A DNA stretch of 20,496 nt, from NCBI GenBank assembly GCA_946482615.1, contig CAMLSF010000058.1:1-20496 (forward strand), given 5' to 3'. The notes under the pieces are model-generated. The model saw only the letters and a program-made list of their open reading frames with translations. It was not told the DNA's origin and did not search any database. The position numbers were made by a program, and so were the translations under genes. The DNA comes from an uncultured Chromatiaceae bacterium (GTDB taxonomy: Bacteria > Pseudomonadota > Gammaproteobacteria > Enterobacterales > Alteromonadaceae). This document shows, piece by piece, positions 14,091 to 20,496 of this stretch. Within the stretch, counting starts at the first letter, position 1, and the number at the start of each line of letters is the position of its first letter.

Positions 14091-16091
14091 GTGACTAAGC
14101 CTGGTTCTGGCACAAAAAAATCGACATCCTGGTTAAAATGGAACCTGCTGTTATTGCTGCTGGCGGGCAGCGTATTTGCTTTTATTCAGTTGCAGTTCTG
14201 GTGGACTCAACTGAATCCAAAATGGCAGGGGCTGGAATTGTCATGGGGCTCGGCGCGAGTGGAGCAGCTGTCGTTAACCCTGCCGTTTTCCGGTCAACAG
14301 CAGATGCAACTGCAACAGTTAGAACTCGGCTGGACTGGCTGGCCCTGGCCTTTGGATTTACTGAAAGCTAAATCACTCAGAGCCCAGTTGGATTTACAGC
14401 TTGCGGTATCCAGCGAAACAGAGCAGGAAGCTGCAGTCTCAGTACCCACACTACCACTCTGGTTGCCGAAAGTGTTGTCCTTTGAACAAATAGAAGTCTC
14501 GCTGCCTTGTGCCCGTTTAAATACTAAACTCAGCAACAACACTGAAAATAACGACTGCAAGCTCACTGGTGCTTTAACCTACAGCGAACAAAGCCAACAA
14601 ATACAGCTGCAACTGGCGAATCAACAAGCCGTATTTATTGAAGGTGTCGGCGATCTCAAGCTGGCGCTCAAAGCCTTGATCACACCAAGTGCTGAACAAC
14701 TGCAAATTCCACAGTTTGAACTGAGCCTTGCAAGCAACAAGTTAGAGTGGCAACAACATCAGTTCTCCGGTCTGGATCTGAAACTAAGCGGTCGAGCCAT
14801 CTGGCAACACAACCTGCTGCAATTAGAGGCCACAGCACCTTTGCAACTGACTACCAGTTATCAGCAACCAAATCTACAGATCCGGCAGTTGCTGCTGAAT
14901 GCAAAGTCCTTGCAGCTGGAATTAGATCCGGCTCAGCTGGCAACTACAGAGCTGAAAAGTGAGCTAAAACTTGAACTAAAGCAGCTGCAGCATCCACTGC
15001 TTAAAACACTGGACTGGAACTGGGCCGGTACTTTGTTGTATCAACAGCAACAAGCGCAAATCGAAGGCCGTTTAGCCAACAGTTTATCTTTAGCGCTTGA
15101 GCATAAAGTGCAACTGGCAGAGCAAAAAATCAGTGCCAGCTGGACTTTGCCAGAGTTGTTTTTTCTCGCCGGAAACCCGCTGCAAACCGGGCCTTTTTGG
15201 CCTGAACTGCTGACCTTGCAAAAAGGCAAAGCCTCAGGCAAAGGCCAGCTGGAGTTTGATCTTGGCCACATGAAGCTCACCAAACAGCAAACAGAACTGG
15301 TACTGCGGGACTTAAGCGGCATTTACGACAGAACTGTATTTACGGGTTTAACCACCACACTGAAGTTGTTCAGCGAAGGTGAGGACTGGAAAGTAGAGAC
15401 TGGGGATCTAAAGCTGCAGCAGGTGAACCATGGTCTGGTGCTGGGCCCAGTGGTGTTAAATGCCGTCTACCAAACCACAGCACCGGACTGGCTAAAAGGC
15501 CGGTTAGACTTCAAGCAGCTGCAGCTGGCATTATTTGGTGGGCAGGTCACAGCGAAACCGCAGCAGCTGGATTTAACTAAGGATGCTAAAGTGTTGCTGC
15601 AACTGGATAAATTGCAGTTGGCAGAGTTACTGAAGCAGCATCCCAGCGCCGATATCACAGGGCAGGGAACTCTGTCCGGCACTTTGCCTCTGAACATAGA
15701 ACAAGGCAAGCTGACGGTAGCGCAGGGGTCTGTGGCCGCTTTGGAGCCAGGCGGCAAAATTGCCTATCAGTCTGATAAAGCTCAGGCGATGGCGCAGTCC
15801 AATCAGGGCATGAAAATCGTGATGCAGGCGCTGCAGAATTTTCATTTTTCGGTGCTGTCGGCTGCTGTCAGTTACAGCAAAGAAGGTCAGCTAGTGCTGG
15901 CGCTTAAACTGGAAGGCAACAACCCGGATTTTGAACAAGGCCGGGCTGTCAATTTCAGTATTAATTTAGAAGAAAATTTACCGGCTATGATCACCAGTTT
16001 GCAGTTAAGTGGTCAGGTCAGCGACTTAGTGAAAAAACGGGTTCAACAGCGTCTGGCCGCCCAAAAAGCCAAAGACGCCCGCAAGGAGTAA
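14091..16091 (+). CDS. ydbH: YdbH-like intermembrane phospholipid transport protein
   Basis: A 666-aa protein with an N-terminal membrane anchor (about residues 19-35) followed by a long periplasmic region rich in Leu and Gln with amphipathic beta-like repeats. It matches the YdbH/AsmA-like class. In E. coli, YdbH acts redundantly with TamB and YhdP in moving phospholipid to the outer membrane and bridges the periplasm with the lipoprotein YnbE. The assignment is made firm by the neighbours: YnbE begins 2 bases after this stop and YdbL follows. The start is GTG with AGAGGA just upstream. The protein is clearly shorter than E. coli YdbH (about 880 aa), with no sign of a frameshift. The conserved C-terminal part (about 480-650) contains a GGQVTAKPQQLDL-like segment and FSINLEENLP. 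The final 20 residues are basic. Confidence 0.85.
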   Translation: MTKPGSGTKKSTSWLKWNLLLLLLAGSVFAFIQLQFWWTQLNPKWQGLELSWGSARVEQLSLTLPFSGQQQMQLQQLELGWTGWPWPLDLLKAKSLRAQLDLQLAVSSETEQEAAVSVPTLPLWLPKVLSFEQIEVSLPCARLNTKLSNNTENNDCKLTGALTYSEQSQQIQLQLANQQAVFIEGVGDLKLALKALITPSAEQLQIPQFELSLASNKLEWQQHQFSGLDLKLSGRAIWQHNLLQLEATAPLQLTTSYQQPNLQIRQLLLNAKSLQLELDPAQLATTELKSELKLELKQLQHPLLKTLDWNWAGTLLYQQQQAQIEGRLANSLSLALEHKVQLAEQKISASWTLPELFFLAGNPLQTGPFWPELLTLQKGKASGKGQLEFDLGHMKLTKQQTELVLRDLSGIYDRTVFTGLTTTLKLFSEGEDWKVETGDLKLQQVNHGLVLGPVVLNAVYQTTAPDWLKGRLDFKQLQLALFGGQVTAKPQQLDLTKDAKVLLQLDKLQLAELLKQHPSADITGQGTLSGTLPLNIEQGKLTVAQGSVAALEPGGKIAYQSDKAQAMAQSNQGMKIVMQALQNFHFSVLSAAVSYSKEGQLVLALKLEGNNPDFEQGRAVNFSINLEENLPAMITSLQLSGQVSDLVKKRVQQRLAAQKAKDARKE

Positions 16092-16093
16092 CA

Positions 16094-16339
16094 ATGCGAA
16101 ATTGGCAGGATAAACAATCTTTACAGCCAAAGGCTGCCAGCCACAGGGGCCTGATGATACAGGGCTTAAGCCTGAGTCTGGCTATTTTAGTCACAGCAGC
16201 CTGCACGCCAACAGTGCAGGTGGCTATGCCAAATGAGCCGATTAATATCAATTTGAATGTCAAAATTCAGCATGAAATTTTGATTAAAGTGGACAAAGAA
16301 TTGGATGAATTGATCAGTGATTCCAGTGGTTTATTTTAA
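16094..16339 (+). CDS. ynbE: YnbE-like outer-membrane lipoprotein
   Basis: An 81-aa predicted lipoprotein. After a longish polar N-terminus, a hydrophobic segment (about 21-36) ends in VTAAC, giving a lipidated cysteine near residue 37. Threonine at -3 is less usual than leucine. The mature part, starting CTPTVQVA and containing NEPININLNVKIQHEI, matches the E. coli YnbE pattern, in which a short beta-strand-forming lipoprotein pairs with the C-terminus of YdbH. The ATG lies 2 bases past the ydbH stop, and its AAGGAG site is inside the end of ydbH, so the two are translationally coupled. An in-frame ATG at residue 21 would leave a signal without positive charges, so I keep the first start. 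Confidence 0.88.
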   Translation: MRNWQDKQSLQPKAASHRGLMIQGLSLSLAILVTAACTPTVQVAMPNEPININLNVKIQHEILIKVDKELDELISDSSGLF

Positions 16340-16351
16340 GGAAGCCCAGAT

Positions 16352-16693
16352 ATGAAAACTTTAACCAGATTAGCCTTGTCAGCCCTGTTTGCTATCAGTT
16401 TGCCTGTGCTGGCAATGGATTTACAACAAGCTATGTCGGCCCTAAGTTCTGCAAAAACTCAGGGGTTGGTCGGTGAGCAACCCAACGGTTATTTAGGGGT
16501 AGTAGGTTCTTCGGCAGAAGCCAAAGAAATAGCCGAGTTAATTAACAAAGCCCGCAAAGCTGAGTATCAGAAACTGGCCGCGAAAAACGGTATTCAGCTG
16601 TCTGACGTCGAAGCTATTGCAGGCCAAAAAGCCATAGAAAAAACTGAAGCTGGTCACTACATCCAGCTTAATGGCCAGTGGCAGAAGAAGTAA
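16352..16693 (+). CDS. ydbL: YdbL-like periplasmic protein (DUF1318)
   Basis: A 113-aa secreted protein. Residues 1-21 form a Sec signal peptide ending in VLA before MDLQQAM. The mature domain has the YdbL/DUF1318 features: GLVGEQPNGYLGVV (about 38-51), a helical AEIAELINKARKAEYQKLA-like stretch, and a YIQLNGQWQKK end. In E. coli, YdbL is encoded with YdbH and YnbE and is thought to modulate their complex, perhaps as a periplasmic chaperone. The start has AAGGAAG 8 bases upstream and lies 12 bases after ynbE, completing the ydbH-ynbE-ydbL order. Confidence 0.88.
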   Translation: MKTLTRLALSALFAISLPVLAMDLQQAMSALSSAKTQGLVGEQPNGYLGVVGSSAEAKEIAELINKARKAEYQKLAAKNGIQLSDVEAIAGQKAIEKTEAGHYIQLNGQWQKK

Positions 16694-16698
16694 AATCA

Positions 16699-16721
16699 GG
16701 GTCAGAGCTTTGGCTCTGCCC
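16699..16721. terminator. Hairpin between ydbL and the YciI gene
   Basis: GGG-T-CAGAGC (16699-16708) pairs with GCTCTG-CCC (16713-16721), leaving one bulged T and a 4-base loop. On the minus strand it is followed by TGATTTT, so it can terminate the YciI gene, whose stop codon (16702-16704) lies within the stem. On the plus strand there is no T-run, so any effect on the ydb operon would be weaker. Confidence 0.6.
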
Positions 16722-17013
16722 TCGTTGGAATTACGGCTTGTTCACCCACTACTGTATGCCATGGCAGGATACGGTAGCTGCTGACCAGGCCGTTGATCAC
16801 ATAAGGATCGGCTTCGGCAAAGGCTTTCACCAGCGCCGGATCGGCCACATTAAACAGCAGCAAAGCACTTTCGACGGGCTCGCCCACTGCACCACCTAAT
16901 ACCAATTCTCCCCGCTCTGCGGCCAACCAGGCCAGCTGCAAATGTTCTGCACGAAACAACACCCGCTTTTCCAGATAATCGGCTGAGGTTTGATACTGCA
17001 ATAAATAATGCAT
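16702..17013 (-). CDS. YciI family protein
   Basis: A 103-aa cytoplasmic protein of the YciI-like ferredoxin-fold family. Visible landmarks are the N-terminal MHYLLQYQ strand, the RAEHLQLAWLAAERGELVLGGA segment with its conserved His (about 24), and a DPALVKAFAEADPYVINGLV region with the usual ADPY. Family members are small, putatively enzymatic dimers; one is the catalytic domain of a chlorohydrolase, and most have no known substrate. The ATG has an AGGAG site. It is convergent with ydbL (8 bases between stops) and divergent from the ABC-exporter operon. Its upstream region includes the TGTCCG repeats, so a shared regulator is possible. Confidence 0.88.
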   Translation of the reverse strand: MHYLLQYQTSADYLEKRVLFRAEHLQLAWLAAERGELVLGGAVGEPVESALLLFNVADPALVKAFAEADPYVINGLVSSYRILPWHTVVGEQAVIPTRAEPKL

Positions 17014-17031
17014 AGTGACTCCTATGTTCTT

Positions 17032-17087
17032 TGTCCGCTTTTCACTGTCCGGCTGTTGTTCGCGGACACTTTTTCTGTCCGCGGACA
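17032..17087. repeat. Cluster of TGTCCG/CGGACA half-sites (probable activator sites)
   Basis: Five copies of one hexamer or its complement lie within 56 bases: TGTCCG at 17032, 17046 and 17076, and CGGACA at 17063 and 17082. The last pair abut to make a 12-bp perfect palindrome (17076-17087). Others form TGTCCG-N11-CGGACA (17046-17068) and an 8-bp stem CGCGGACA/TGTCCGCG (17061-17083). They lie roughly 95-150 bases upstream of the predicted start of the exporter operon, the usual range for a sigma-54 enhancer. A/T-rich DNA (17109-17130) lies between, as where IHF might bend the DNA. Confidence 0.65.
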
Positions 17088-17154
17088 GTTTTAATGATTC
17101 AGTGGTCTATTGATATTTTTATTATAAAACAATGGTTTAGATGGATTTTTTGTG

Positions 17155-17172
17155 CTGGCACGTTCCCTGCTA
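17155..17172 (+). promoter_or_regulatory. Sigma-54 (-24/-12) promoter of the ABC exporter operon
   Basis: CTGGCACG (17155-17162) is followed after four bases by CTGCTA (17167-17172). The GG-to-GC distance is exactly 12 bases. The consensus is YTGGCACG-N4-TTGCW; only the first base of the -12 element differs. The start point would be near 17182, about 22 bases before the chosen adaptor ATG. This requires RpoN and an activating enhancer-binding protein. Confidence 0.75.
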
Positions 17173-17203
17173 TCTCTGCGTAATCAGATTACGGAGAACA
17201 ACG

Positions 17204-18472
17204 ATGATCCAGGGTACAGAAAATCAGGATATTCAAATCCAACCTAACAAAACCAGACAGTGGCGTCGCCCTGTGCTGGCCACTTTGTTTATGGCTGGTA
17301 TCTGTTATATCAGTTATAGCCTGCTGGCGGCCAGTTCGGCTCAGGCTTCTTTGGTGTTGCCAAAAGATCAGGTGCAACTGGCGATAGTAGAGCGCGGCAG
17401 CTTTACCCGTGATTTGTCGGTGCAAGGCCGGGTCGTAGCGGCCAATGCACCTACTTTGTTTAGTCAGGAAGCAGGCCAGGTGCAGTATCTGAAACAACCA
17501 GGTGAAGCTGTGCAATTAGGCGATTTATTGGCTGTGGTGTCCAGTCCGGCTTTGGACAACGAACTGGAGCAACAACGCGCTTTGCTGGCCAGTATGGAAT
17601 CTGACTTTGAACGTTCCACCTTGTTAGCCCGTGAACTGCAGCTGGATATGGAGCAAGTGCAAAATACGGCACAAGTGAACTTAGTGGCCGCCAAACGTGA
17701 ACTGGCAAGGGCTGAGCAATCGATCAAAGTGGGTGTGATTCGCCAGCTGGATTACGACGTCGCCAAAGACAAGTTACTGCAGGCCGAACTGGAATTTGAT
17801 CACGCCAAACGTAAAGTAGCCTTGGCTTCAGATAAGCTGAATTTCGAAAAAAAGTCGGGTCAGTCCGCCTTAGCCCGTCAGGCTTTGGTGGTTGCTGAAC
17901 TGGACCGCAAACTGGCGGCTTTACAAATTAAAGCCCCTGTCACAGGTCAGGTCGGTAACTGGCTGGTGGAGCAACAAAGCCATGTACTGGCGGGAACAGG
18001 TTTATTAACTGTCATCGACTTAAGCCGCTATGAAGCCGAGTTGTCGGTGCAGGAAAGTTATATCCGCGATTTAGCCGTCGGTATGCCGGTTGAAGTGAAC
18101 TTAGGCAATCAGCAGCTGAAAGGTGAGCTGAGCCACATAGCGCCTGAAGTCAAAGATAACTTAGTTACAGCCCGTGTGCGTTTTTCTCAGAATGACAGCA
18201 CCAGCTTACGCCAAAACCAACGTTTATCTGCCCGCGTCATTATTGAACAAAAAGAAAATGTACTGCGCATCAAGCGTGGTGACTTTGTCGGTTCAGGCGC
18301 CAGTCGTATCGCTTATCAGGTGACCAATAATCTGGCGGTGAAAACCCCTGTGGTGTTAGGTGCGTCGTCAGTGCAATACGTCGAAATTTTACAAGGCGCC
18401 AAAGAGGGAGACCAATGGGTGATCTCTAATCTGGATGAATTTAAACAACAAGACAAAGTTCAGCTGAACTAA
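17204..18472 (+). CDS. MacA/HlyD-like periplasmic adaptor of an ABC exporter
   Basis: A 422-aa adaptor linking an ABC transporter to an outer-membrane channel. The start is 17204, with CGGAG (17192-17196) upstream. The frame is open from an ATG at 17141, but that stretch contains the sigma-54 promoter. Residues 1-22 are polar and cytoplasmic, and 23-45 form a membrane anchor. A first lipoyl half (VQYLKQPGEAVQLGDLLAVV, about 94-113) is followed by a long helical hairpin (about 118-230). The second lipoyl half (LQIKAPVTGQVGNWLVEQQ, about 242-260) and a beta-barrel domain complete it. It heads an operon with an ABC ATPase and an FtsX-type permease, so it belongs to a MacAB-type system. Possible cargoes are peptides, antimicrobials or lipids; the sequence does not say which. 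Confidence 0.9.
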   Translation: MIQGTENQDIQIQPNKTRQWRRPVLATLFMAGICYISYSLLAASSAQASLVLPKDQVQLAIVERGSFTRDLSVQGRVVAANAPTLFSQEAGQVQYLKQPGEAVQLGDLLAVVSSPALDNELEQQRALLASMESDFERSTLLARELQLDMEQVQNTAQVNLVAAKRELARAEQSIKVGVIRQLDYDVAKDKLLQAELEFDHAKRKVALASDKLNFEKKSGQSALARQALVVAELDRKLAALQIKAPVTGQVGNWLVEQQSHVLAGTGLLTVIDLSRYEAELSVQESYIRDLAVGMPVEVNLGNQQLKGELSHIAPEVKDNLVTARVRFSQNDSTSLRQNQRLSARVIIEQKENVLRIKRGDFVGSGASRIAYQVTNNLAVKTPVVLGASSVQYVEILQGAKEGDQWVISNLDEFKQQDKVQLN

Positions 18473-18489
18473 GGCTTTCACAGGAATTG

Positions 18490-18503
18490 AGGGCTTGAGC
18501 CCT
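18490..18503 (+). other. Small hairpin before the ABC ATPase ribosome site
   Basis: AGGGCT-TG-AGCCCT is a near-perfect dyad, effectively a 5-bp stem with a TTGA loop. It lies in the 44-base gap between the adaptor and the ATPase and directly precedes the ACAGGAG ribosome site. It has no T-run, so it is not a terminator. It could tune translation or mRNA stability within the operon. Confidence 0.35.
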
Positions 18504-18516
18504 ACAGGAGCAAACC

Positions 18517-19230
18517 ATGATTAAAATTAATAACTTAAGCAAGATTTTCCGAACCGATTTAATTGAAACTCATGCCCTGCGGCAAATTAACCTGCAGGTG
18601 AACGAAGGCGAATTTGCCGCTTTAACAGGCCCGTCCGGTTCTGGTAAATCCACCTTGCTGAATGTGCTGGGCACTTTAGAAAGTTTTGATCAGGGCGATT
18701 ATTTATTGGATGGCCGTTCCGTCAAAGGTTTATCGGACCGGGAATTATCCGCCCTTAGAAATGAAAAAATAGGCTTTATTTTTCAGGGCTTTAACCTGAT
18801 TAAAGACTTCAGCTTGTTTGACAATATCGAGCTGCCGCTACGTTATCGTGGTTTTAGTGCGGCTGAGCGTAAACGCCGGGTGGAGCAGGCGCTGGAAACT
18901 GTAGGTTTAGCAGCGCGTCGTGATTACCACCCAAGTCAGCTGTCCGGTGGTCAGCAGCAACGGGTCGCTATAGCCCGTGCTATTGCAGGTGAGCCACGTA
19001 TTCTGCTGGCGGATGAACCTACAGGTAACCTGGATTCCCTGATGGCGCGTCAGGTGATGGAGTTGCTGGAAAAAATCAATCAGCAAGGCTGTACCATTTT
19101 AATGGTGACACACGACCCGGATCAGGCCCGTCGCGCCAACCGTCATATTCAGATTGTGGATGGTCAGCTCAATGACGCGACTTTATATGAACCACTGGGG
19201 TACGAACCTTTAACAGCAGCAGGAGCTTAA
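18517..19230 (+). CDS. ABC transporter ATP-binding protein (MacB/LolD-like)
   Basis: A 237-aa nucleotide-binding subunit. All catalytic motifs are intact: Walker A GPSGSGKST (38-46), Q-loop Q90, signature LSGGQQQR (142-149), Walker B ILLADEP (162-168, E167 catalytic) and H-loop H199. It has the short single-domain form of the MacB/LolD/FtsE group, which partners with FtsX-type permeases and powers periplasmic movements rather than transport across the inner membrane. The ATG follows CAGGAG. The permease gene starts 1 base after this stop, so the products are made together. Confidence 0.95.
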   Translation: MIKINNLSKIFRTDLIETHALRQINLQVNEGEFAALTGPSGSGKSTLLNVLGTLESFDQGDYLLDGRSVKGLSDRELSALRNEKIGFIFQGFNLIKDFSLFDNIELPLRYRGFSAAERKRRVEQALETVGLAARRDYHPSQLSGGQQQRVAIARAIAGEPRILLADEPTGNLDSLMARQVMELLEKINQQGCTILMVTHDPDQARRANRHIQIVDGQLNDATLYEPLGYEPLTAAGA

Positions 19231-19231
19231 G

Positions 19232-20496
19232 ATGGACGCTTTAACTCATAACCTGAAGCTGAGCTGGTACAGCATTAAAAGAGCGCCTTTGCCTTATGCC
19301 TTAACCCTGCTGATTTTAAGTTTAGGTTTAGGCACTTTTTTCAGTAACGCCACTTTGTATTACTGGATGAACCGTGACCCGCTGCCGGAAAAAAGCCAGA
19401 CGCTTTTTATGGCTCGGCTTAACTCTTTGCCAGGCGATTGCACCGATTGTTTTGAACCATCCCGTGTGATGAGTTACATGGATATGCAAAAGATGAGTGG
19501 CAGCGGTATTCCGTCGGCTGAAGCGGCGATGTTTTCCAGCGATGCTTATGCCAAAACTGTGGAGAATCAGCAAGCTACACCAAGTCGGGTGGAGATCCGG
19601 GTGACCCAACGTGACTTTTTTAAGCTGTTTAATGTGCCTTTTTTACATGGCGAAACCTGGCCTGATAATAATGCGCGGATGGAAGTGGTGATCAGCAAAA
19701 ATACCGCGTTGAAGTTTTTTAGCCGCACTGATGTGGTAGGGCAGGAGATGCTGATTGATGATCAGCTTTATAAAGTTATAGGCGTGCTGGACGACTGGAG
19801 CATGTTGCCACGTTTGTATGACGTCAATGGTCGTCGTTCCGCTGAACCTGCTGAAGATATTTATCTGCCACTGGAAACAGCCTATGACTTAGGTATTCAG
19901 TCCAACACCCAGAATTCATTCACTGATGTGGATTGGGACGGCAATATGGCCACTTATCCGCAAATGGCCAGAACTAATTTTGCCAATATGCTGCAGTTTT
20001 GGGTGCAATTAGATAGCCCGGAAAAAGTGCAGCAGTATCAGCAATTTCTGAAAAATCTGGTGGTGGATGAAAAAGCCGCTGGCCGCCATGAAAGGCCAGA
20101 AGGCAATAAGCTGGACAATATTCTGGATGTGCAAAAAGCCATGCGTGCGACCAATGATCAACTGGATGCTTTTGCTTTAGTGGCTTCGTTATTTCTGCTG
20201 GTTTGTGTGGTCAACGCCAGTCATTTATCGTTAAACCGTTATATGGCGAACCAGTATGAATTCAGTTTGCGCCGGGCTTTAGGTGCCAGCCGCTGGCAGT
20301 TACAAGGCCAGATTCTGGCTGACGTGTTGTTAAGTTCGGCTTTAGCTTTTGCTGCGGCGCTGCTGTTTGCTCAGTTAGGTTTATGGACTATTAACTCCTT
20401 ATTACCTGGTACAAGGGCTTTGGCTAATTGGGACTGGCAGATGCTCGGCGTGATGGCGCTCTTTGTGGTGCTAATCAGCTATCTGGTGACCTTGTA
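19232..20496 (+). CDS. ABC transporter permease, MacB/FtsX type (partial, cut by window end)
   Basis: The frame is open from ATG 19232 to the last base, giving 421 residues with no stop. AGGAG at 19221-19225 is the ribosome site, within the end of the ATPase gene. Residues about 20-45 form a first membrane helix. Residues about 46-305 are the periplasmic MacB-PCD-like domain, with SxxTALKFF and DVVGQEMLIDDQLYKVIGVL features and a CTDC pair (about 70-73). Further helices begin near 310. The segment LRRALGASRWQL (about 347-358) is the typical cytoplasmic coupling motif of FtsX-family permeases. Full MacB-type permeases without a fused ATPase are about 400-430 aa, so the missing end is probably short. 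A second permease may follow. Confidence 0.9.
   Translation, partial: MDALTHNLKLSWYSIKRAPLPYALTLLILSLGLGTFFSNATLYYWMNRDPLPEKSQTLFMARLNSLPGDCTDCFEPSRVMSYMDMQKMSGSGIPSAEAAMFSSDAYAKTVENQQATPSRVEIRVTQRDFFKLFNVPFLHGETWPDNNARMEVVISKNTALKFFSRTDVVGQEMLIDDQLYKVIGVLDDWSMLPRLYDVNGRRSAEPAEDIYLPLETAYDLGIQSNTQNSFTDVDWDGNMATYPQMARTNFANMLQFWVQLDSPEKVQQYQQFLKNLVVDEKAAGRHERPEGNKLDNILDVQKAMRATNDQLDAFALVASLFLLVCVVNASHLSLNRYMANQYEFSLRRALGASRWQLQGQILADVLLSSALAFAAALLFAQLGLWTINSLLPGTRALANWDWQMLGVMALFVVLISYLVTL

Noticed and set aside
14294..15845. Several minus-strand frames opposite ydbH (up to 96 codons)
   Set aside because: Ser/Cys-rich shadows of a Leu/Gln-rich coding strand, with no start signals.
17141..17203. 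N-terminal extension of the ABC exporter adaptor
   Set aside because: This stretch contains the sigma-54 promoter, and its predicted start point is downstream of the ATG at 17141.
1..20496. Mobile elements, phage genes, CRISPR arrays, tRNA or rRNA genes
   Set aside because: None seen. No transposase or integrase reading frames, no regularly spaced repeats, and no cloverleaf-like or ribosomal RNA sequence. The apparent repeats are short regulatory dyads or terminators.

Overview
The window looks like a chromosomal segment of a free-living Gammaproteobacterium, most likely of the Rheinheimera/Alishewanella/Alteromonadales kind. This is inferred from the mix of genes: RebB-type R-body genes, a Proteobacteria-specific TonB-dependent receptor, a hybrid GGDEF-EAL protein, the ydbH-ynbE-ydbL envelope operon, and a MacAB-like exporter behind an apparent sigma-54 promoter. 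I see no tRNA, rRNA, insertion sequence, integrase or CRISPR array. The common theme is the cell envelope: uptake, efflux, lipid homeostasis and surface signalling.

Layout. 1-974 (minus strand) is a three-gene operon of small proteins. Two are RebB paralogues (R-body, or 'killing trait', structural family) flanking an unrecognised 121-aa protein. A strong hairpin lies at the very left edge, and a candidate promoter near 1084-1112. Divergent to it, 1307-4135 (plus) encodes a large TonB-dependent receptor with its own promoter and terminator. 4379-6247 (plus) is a membrane-bound GGDEF-EAL protein preceded by a leader with a 10-bp inverted repeat. A shared hairpin at 6250-6273 separates it from a convergent two-gene RND efflux operon (adaptor 10573-9455, pump 9399-6304). 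That operon's upstream region carries an 11-bp-period direct repeat over the -35 region of a candidate promoter. 13886-11046 (minus) is a two-domain M16 zinc-peptidase lipoprotein with its own terminator and promoter.

14091-16693 (plus) is ydbH-ynbE-ydbL. By homology with E. coli, it makes an inner-membrane-anchored bridge and an outer-membrane lipoprotein that help move phospholipid to the outer membrane. A small YciI-family protein (17013-16702, minus) faces it tail to tail. From 17204 to the right edge runs a tripartite ABC exporter: periplasmic adaptor, MacB/LolD-like ATPase and an FtsX/MacB-type permease cut off by the window end. A near-consensus -24/-12 element (17155-17170) and a cluster of TGTCCG/CGGACA half-sites (17032-17087) lie just upstream. 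This is the architecture of an enhancer-dependent sigma-54 promoter.

The parts most worth following are the small reb operon with its unknown middle gene, and the sigma-54/palindrome control region of the ABC exporter. Also of interest are the direct-repeat operator of the RND operon, an arginine where the pump family usually has its proton-relay lysine, and the structured leader before the c-di-GMP gene. Three of the longest possible reading frames (receptor, M16 peptidase, ABC adaptor) are over-extended at the 5' end. I give shorter starts supported by ribosome binding sites, signal sequences and promoters.
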